DNA from: Mauremys mutica
Taxonomy: Eukaryota; Chordata; Testudines; Geoemydidae
Length of the DNA: 64,000 bases
NCBI RefSeq assembly: GCF_020497125.1
Contig: NC_059073.1
Coordinates: 17,505,225-17,569,224 of the forward strand
Direction: 5' to 3'
A program made the translations under genes and the position numbers. Shown piece by piece: positions 58,108 to 64,000 of the stretch (positions are counted from its first letter, which is position 1; each line of letters opens with the position of its first letter). The notes beneath the pieces are model-generated. The model ran no database searches and was not told the DNA's origin. It saw only the letters and a list, made by a program, of their open reading frames with translations.

Positions 58108-60848
58108 AGCTTTCGCTCTCTCTCTCTCTCTCTTCTCCCCCCCACCTCCCGATTACCCTCCAGAGTCCAGAGCACATGCAAATGACATGGAATTCAATGG
58201 AAGTTGCAAGTGTCCAGCACTGTTTAGAAAACCAGGCCCTTTACACAGCATTTGAAATTTTCCACACTGTTTTCAAAAGCATACATTTGGATCTGCACTA
58301 AAAGAGTTATTTCAAATCTAGTGACTTCCCCCATCATTGTATAATAGAGACGGAACACCAGGCCTAGCATGGGGGTAAGCTGTTTACTTGAGCACTCTAA
58401 CATCCTGCTGCACTGTTTTTCTCTGTGCAGTTGGCAGACATGTTCTCAGAGTATTTTAACCTTATGTGCAACTGGTATGGGTGCCCTTTTGAGGACACTC
58501 TAGCAACCAAAGATATTTTGGACCGGAGAGGACTTTTTTCTCTGTGAAAAACCCATGTAAACTACATGTATGTACATCTGTGGAGTTTAAATCGTAAATA
58601 AAACTCTTCCAGCAGCCTAGCACTTCTGAATAAACCCCAGTAATAAATAAACATATTTGGATGACATAAAAAAATAATAAGTAATAAACCACATTTTCAG
58701 AGTGTCTTTGTAACTCTCATTTGTCGTCTTGCTGTGTCACATCACACCTTAACAGTCAAGGTTTTATGCTTGGTACAGTGTTTGCTTTAACAGTTGGGAA
58801 ATAACAGGGCTTCCCTTTCAAACTAAGCCCTCAAACTGGAAAACATTTAAAGAAAAATGCCATCATTTTTCTAATTTGAGTCCTCTCAACTTGTAGCAAA
58901 AATAATGGTATTTCTCCTATAACACTGTAGTTAGCATAATGCTAAAATGTACCCAGCAGCTGGCATTTGACATCTGGTAAGACAGAGTGAAATGGGTTAT
59001 TTATATTTTGGTAGTAGCTTGGCACTCCAGTCAAGTCGATTCTATGATTCTAAGTCCAGGATCTCCTCATCGTAGTTGCTATACAGACACACACAATCCC
59101 TGTCTGAAGAGTTCACAACGTAAGGCTCCAGTCCTCCAAAGCTGCTCAATGTGGGTGGACCTTTGTGCCCCTCCGGACCAGCTTGCAAGATCGGGACCTA
59201 AGGTGACCAGTAACCTACAAAGAGAGACACACGTACTGGGATTCTAATATTTCATTTTGTTATGATAGCTATATATGGTGGCAATATCTCCATTCTTCCC
59301 CTCTCCAGCCATTTAATAAATAGGTGATTTCTTATAGTTGTCATAGCAATTCAGGATTGCGTTTTAGTAGCACCTGCAGCACAAGTGCTGTCCAGACTCC
59401 TTTTCCTAATGGGTTACAATTTCATGGCTATTGCTCCTTCCCTACTGAGGCTCAGAATATATCTTTTGATGCTTGAACTTGAATCCTGCTTACTTCACCC
59501 TGGACTCTAGTAAGGATGTCTCCCTCCTGTCAGAAGCAGTAGAATGTTTCTGAAACAGATTGTGTTAACTCCATAATCTGTTCTAGAATACGTTTGTCAA
59601 CATAAAGTAACAGCAATTCAGAGCAATACATGCATTTTGTAAGTTCTTGCTTATGTAAATGACTAAAACTGTGTGACTGGTTGCTTTACTTGGTTGACTA
59701 TGGGCTATGTGTGGGGAGGAGGGGGAATGCAGGGCTTTAGCAGACCAAGGGTGAAGTCGTCTGGGGCTCCAATTCAAGTAGTTGGAGAGGTTTCCAGCCC
59801 AAGTTGAGAGGAGCAGTAGCAGTAGTTACAGAGTAACACCGGATAGCTACGGATCTTGCTGTCTTACATGATAGCAACCGACGAGCAACCCATAACAGAA
59901 ACTTGTACAGATACAGCTTAGCTAATTTGAAATGTATGCAGTTTTTGTTTTAAAACAGAGCTTTTTTAAAAAAGGAATTAAACCAAGTCATTTCTAACAT
60001 CAGCAAAGCTCTGCAGTCAGGCTATGATAGCAAGTAGCACGTGTGTACAGTGAATGGATCTTATCTGTCAGCTCTTTTTAATTTTTTTACCAGTAGGAGG
60101 AATATGGAAATTGAGCTATATTATGAAAAATAAGTATGTTTAGACCTAAAGTCTATAGTCTGTTTTAAACATAGGGCTCTTTTGTATGTTGTTCTAGAAT
60201 CAGGTTGGTTTTTTCTCCTCGCAAGCAACATGCCTTGCACACTGTATATGCCATCAGTTTTCATAGTTATGGTAGTTTACATGGCACAAAAACAACATTT
60301 TTCTCTGTGAATTATTCTGTTTATACACATCCAAGTCTTCTGAAAATACATGTTTCCATAGAAATGCTGGCATAAAATAGCAATAAACAGAAGAGTTGTA
60401 CGTATGAATATTCCTTTGTGAAAGAGCAGTATGGGTAGTTTATAAGCCAATTTGCTTGGTTTTAGATTAATTATGGGCATGGGGGAATTCTGCAACTTAT
60501 CTGAACTCAACAGGCTCAGGCATGTGACTCTTATTTTCTCTTTAGTTTTATTTTTTAAGCATAGTTAAAATTTGAACACTCAGAAGGACTGTGTTTTAAC
60601 AGCTAGTATCAATGGGGAAACTGTTCCAAAGAGTTTTGTTTTATTAGGGGAGGGGAAGGACTATGCTACTCAATCACTAAAGGCTTATTTTTTCCAGAGG
60701 TGTCTGACTTCTTCAGTATAAAGACACAGGATGACTGTTTAAACAGGACCTTTGTCCTCAATTTCAAAACACTGAAGGGGTTAATGAAATAAAAACTCTG
60801 CTCTGACTTTATGTGGTTTTGTAAAGCTGTCTGTCCTTTTTTTTTTTA
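58108..60848. other. Presumed intron, gene-free
   Basis: A (CT)n microsatellite lies at 58116-58133. No other repeat or exon is supported. Confidence 0.4.
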
Positions 60849-61018
60849 AATGTCAGGGTTGGAAGGGACCTCAGGAGGTCATATAGTCCAACCCCCTGCT
60901 CAAAGCAGGACTAATCCCCGGACAGATTTTTGCCCCAGATCCCTAAATGGCCCCCTTAAGGATTGAACTCTCAACTCCGGGTTTAGCAGGCCAATGCTTA
61001 AACCACTGAGCTATGGAG
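60849..61018 (-). repeat. tRNA-derived SINE with CR1-like tail
   Basis: On the minus strand the copy starts with the A-box region (CATAGCTCAGTGGTTTAAGC) and the head sequence 'attggcctgctaaacccg'. The CR1-like tail, read on the plus strand, is CAGGGTTGGAAGGGACCTC, then AGGAGGTCATATAGTCCAAC. It is the same SINE head as at 41405-41600, but the tail is closer to the typical CR1 end. Confidence 0.9.
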
Positions 61019-61142
61019 AACTTGGGGGTGAGAATTTTCACTCTTACATTGCTGAGAAATTTAACTAAACTGGATTTTTAGTTATTAGAATGTGGTGTTC
61101 TCATTTTAGGGCATCCTGTGTGCTGAATCACATTCCTTCCAG

Positions 61143-61294
61143 CTCCCTCTGGTTGTCAGTGAACAAACCCAGCTTGACATTTTTCCACATCTTCCATTGA
61201 CTTCCATCAGCAACACAACAAAGTACTCCTGCCCATACTGTCAGCCTGCTAATGTTAGTGGACCATCCAGATATCTAGAATCATGCAGGAAAAG
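61143..61294 (+). CDS. Candidate internal exon, gene unknown
   Basis: An acceptor-like CATTCCTTCCAG precedes 61143, and a strong donor AAAG|GTAAGT follows 61294. Between them one frame is fully open for 50 codons. It reads from LPLVVSEQTQLDIFPHLPL to YSCPYCQPANVSGPSRYLES, then CRKR, with a possible CxxC. A different reading is that this is a 5' exon whose ATG at 61282 starts MQEK just before the donor (A at -3, with an upstream stop in that frame). It lies about 18.3 kb beyond the CpG-island donor, on the same strand. I recognise no family. A chance exon-like stretch cannot be excluded. Confidence 0.35.
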
Positions 61295-61299
61295 GTAAG

Positions 61300-64000
61300 T
61301 GTCAGAACCCTGTAGTCCTGACTTTTCCCAGGTTTGTGTGTGGCCTATTCCAGCCTACTTTACTGCACCTGCTGGTGATTCGCTTCACAGTTGTACAGCA
61401 GGATGGGCTAGCGACTCATATCACCATCCAGACAGTGGACAATAAATCTGAATGTAATGTGAAAAGTTAGTGATGGAGAAAAGTGTCCCAAATGTGGCCT
61501 GGTTCCAAAGCCTCTGCAGCAGGTTCTGTTTGCACCCACTGCCTTTTAAGGTAAGGGAAGTTTCCTGAAGACCAGTGCATTTGCTTACTTCTAGTCTCAC
61601 TATTCGTACCTCCTTTAGTGATTCCCTCCATCTTTAGTGCTTATCGAGGGTCACGATCAGTCCTCAGATACCTTTAATTTCCTTTTTTTTTTTTAAAGAA
61701 GCAGCTGTGGCAGTTGCCCATGTTAAGAGAAGAAGGGGAAGGCTGAGGGTACATATCAGAGGAAACCAAAGCATCTTCAATATAGAGTGGAGATACCTCA
61801 TTCAGCGGTCGTAGTGTCATCATTACCGTGGATTGTTATTTGGGATAACCCTTGGTTAAGTCTTTCCAGGATCCAACCAAATTAAACAATGTGCTTCTTC
61901 AGTCCTCCTCTTCCATCAGGAATGAAACATCCCTTTCCTTCTCCCGCCCCCATACAGGAACTACAGGTGAATACCCAGAACTTGTGATGCCAGATGTGAT
62001 GGACAGTCTTTCCATCCCTCGTGTTCCTGTGGAACCATTCTCTCCACCCTTCCACCCACAGTTTGGCAGGATGGAGATCAACAGAGGTGCCTACTTAAAA
62101 TCAAAGGACAGCAGATACTCATTAGTTGGCAAATGTCCAGTATTTAAGCTTGAGGGAGAAATTAAATATTTCTCATAATGGAAGTATCCACTGGCCATCC
62201 CTGTATATTCAACTTTTCATGATAAACCTAAGTAGATATTGCACTGTTTAATTCTTATCTTACTTTCTGTAATGTGGTTAATATTTCTACCATGTTTATG
62301 TAGTTTCAGCTGCAGGGAAACCCTTTTCTAGGGTCATAGTACAATGCTTCAGTTTTCCAGCTGGAAGAACCTGAATTTAAAAACAAAATCTAAATATAAA
62401 CTCATGTGAACTGGGCAGGCCTAAACCAGTACTGATACCCAGATAAATGGATGTCTCCACTCAGAGAAACAAAATTACAGATACGGAAACTTAAAAAAAC
62501 AGACTGTAGCTAAAGCATCACTTTGAATTTTAGGACTTGAAACTGGAGGATGGGAACCCTCTGCTTGAGTTGAACTAATTTTTCATAAGTCTGATTCGTT
62601 ATTGTACATTCATTATTATGGTAGCTGGATATTTTTTGCACAGCTTTAAAACAGATGCTCCTCAGTTAACCTTTTCCCCATGTCATGGATGTGTTTTAGG
62701 CTCAGCAGTTCTCTATCCTAATTCTCACTCAGAAACATCAATATTTGTGGACTTGAAATTAAAAGTGATGACAACTTGGGTTAGATTTCACCAATCTCTT
62801 TAAGTACCTGTAGATCTTTCCAGTTTACAATTAATAAATGCTGTAGAGAGGGAGTCTAACTGTTACTGCAGATTGGGACTACCCAATATAATTCATTTCT
62901 TTATTGAGAGAAATTAATTCCAAAACATTTGCAAGTTATCATCCTGTTTACAAAGTTCACCTGTATCAGCATGTGCCAGATAACAGCTGAGCTGGCATGG
63001 AGGGGGATTTAATCTGATGTACTAGATTACTTACTCCTCTTGGCGTTCCCCTTTTTCCCCCAAAGCAAGGAGTGAACCAGGGAGGGTAAGACAGCAAGTA
63101 TTTCTTCTCTGTTCTGGTCTTACTCAGGGCAGACTGTAAACTTATGCCCTTAGCCTATGTAAATGTACAAAGTTGCACAGGCAAAGGGTTGGCTGGGTTG
63201 AAGCCCCTTTGAAAATTTGGTCTCTAAGGTGTCAGAAATCAGGGCCTGCAGCAGAACCTGTCTCAGGACAACCTAATGAGTGCAGCTGGCCTGCAATAGG
63301 CTGTCTAATTGGCTGCACTGCCTGACTTGTTGGAAGAGTCAGCAGACCAGCTCTTAAGCCCAGCTGCAGTTCAGTGGCTGCTCACAGCATTCACCCATGG
63401 CTGTGATAGCTTCTGCCTCACCTCACTCCAAGTAATTCAGCTTTTACTCTTGACTCTAATTCCTGACTTCTGATTCCAGCTTTGGCCTCTGACTGCTATT
63501 CCTGGCTACTGATTCCTGCTCAACCACTTGGTGTGACTGCCCATGCCCCGGTCTCTGACGTTAGGAACGTAGGTTTTCTGTTGGATAACATAATCTTTTT
63601 TGTCTTCTATATCTGATCTTTAGTTCTGCTTAGTGTCCATTCTGAAACCTTGTTTTCATCTGACAGCTGTTTCTCTGACAAATTGGTATTTGTGTTGTCT
63701 TCTGTCTTCATTTCAGTGATCATATCCTTAACTCCTAACTTCATTGTGTTCATAACTTCCTATTTATTCCTTTCCACTTGTTATTAAAATACCAGACTTT
63801 TTTGTCTCACCCTCATCTCTCCAGAGTAGACAATATTAGGTTCAGTAGATTCTGCTGGGACACTATGCCAGGAATGCAGGAACCTAAATGAATCCTTGAC
63901 TGTTTACATTCTTATCTCTTCCAAATAGCCTATGACTCCTGGAATCTTTTTCTGATTAACTATTTCAGTAACATTATCCCCATGCTCAATTTGTCTCAAG
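61300..64000. other. Gene-free stretch with one unexplained open frame
   Basis: 61852-62178 (+) is an open frame of 108 codons, with no upstream acceptor that I trust and no known domain. Short runs near 61390-61555 also read as protein-like segments (containing KCPKCGLVPKP) but are broken by stops. About 63435-63560 is a degenerate repeat of CTGACT/CCTGGCT motifs resembling part of a turtle LTR. Nothing else is seen. Confidence 0.4.

Noticed and set aside
1..64000. CRISPR arrays, operons, prokaryotic defence systems, rRNA genes or canonical tRNA genes
   Set aside because: None is seen. Tandem repeats here are minisatellites without regular spacers, and the tRNA-like segments are SINE heads. 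The sequence is vertebrate nuclear DNA.

Overview
The window is nuclear DNA from a vertebrate, most likely a non-avian sauropsid and probably a turtle. The evidence is the repeat content: CR1 LINEs on both strands, a tRNA-headed SINE whose tail resembles a CR1 end (the type described from cryptodiran turtles), many short GC-rich hAT-type elements, Penelope-like element (PLE) ends, LTR fragments and old MIR/CORE-SINE copies. Nothing looks bacterial or viral. Almost all open frames here are short and either chance frames or pieces of transposons.

Layout. 1-16.9 kb is gene-free, with hAT-type elements at 950, 2009, 4141, 6489 and 13367; the last has a PLE tail inserted in it. 17.0-17.9 kb is a PLE insertion built as an inverted duplication. 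18.26-21.76 kb is a 3.5 kb hAT transposon carrying a broken transposase of the TTF zinc finger/DUF4371 type. 21.8-42 kb is a dense patchwork: CR1 fragments, LTRs near 23.4, 26.8, 32.6 and 37.0 kb, hAT elements at 27168, 28543, 30108 and 41623, a second inverted-end PLE at 34103, and a SINE at 41405. 42.2-42.8 kb is a CpG island with GC box, inverted CCAAT boxes and a CRE, ending in a good splice donor. It is the best evidence of a host gene: a promoter and untranslated first exon on the + strand. A minisatellite of about 60 bp units starts 120 bp into the presumed intron. 45.2-48.3 kb is a long, broken CR1. 52.8-53.9 kb is a probable solo LTR with a hAT element inside it, and 57.1-58.1 kb is a CR1 tail with another hAT element inside it.

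The rest to 64 kb looks intronic or intergenic. One candidate exon (61143-61294) has an acceptor, a fully open frame and a strong donor. It could belong to the gene starting at 42.6 kb, but this is not proven. I did not recognise the gene.

The strongest observations are structural. Six hAT-type insertions have perfect 8-bp target-site duplications (TSDs). All five PLE insertions have matching flanking duplications of 9-13 bp, and three of them carry a reversed copy of the element's own 3' end at their 5' side. Several hAT elements with different termini share an internal GC-rich module.
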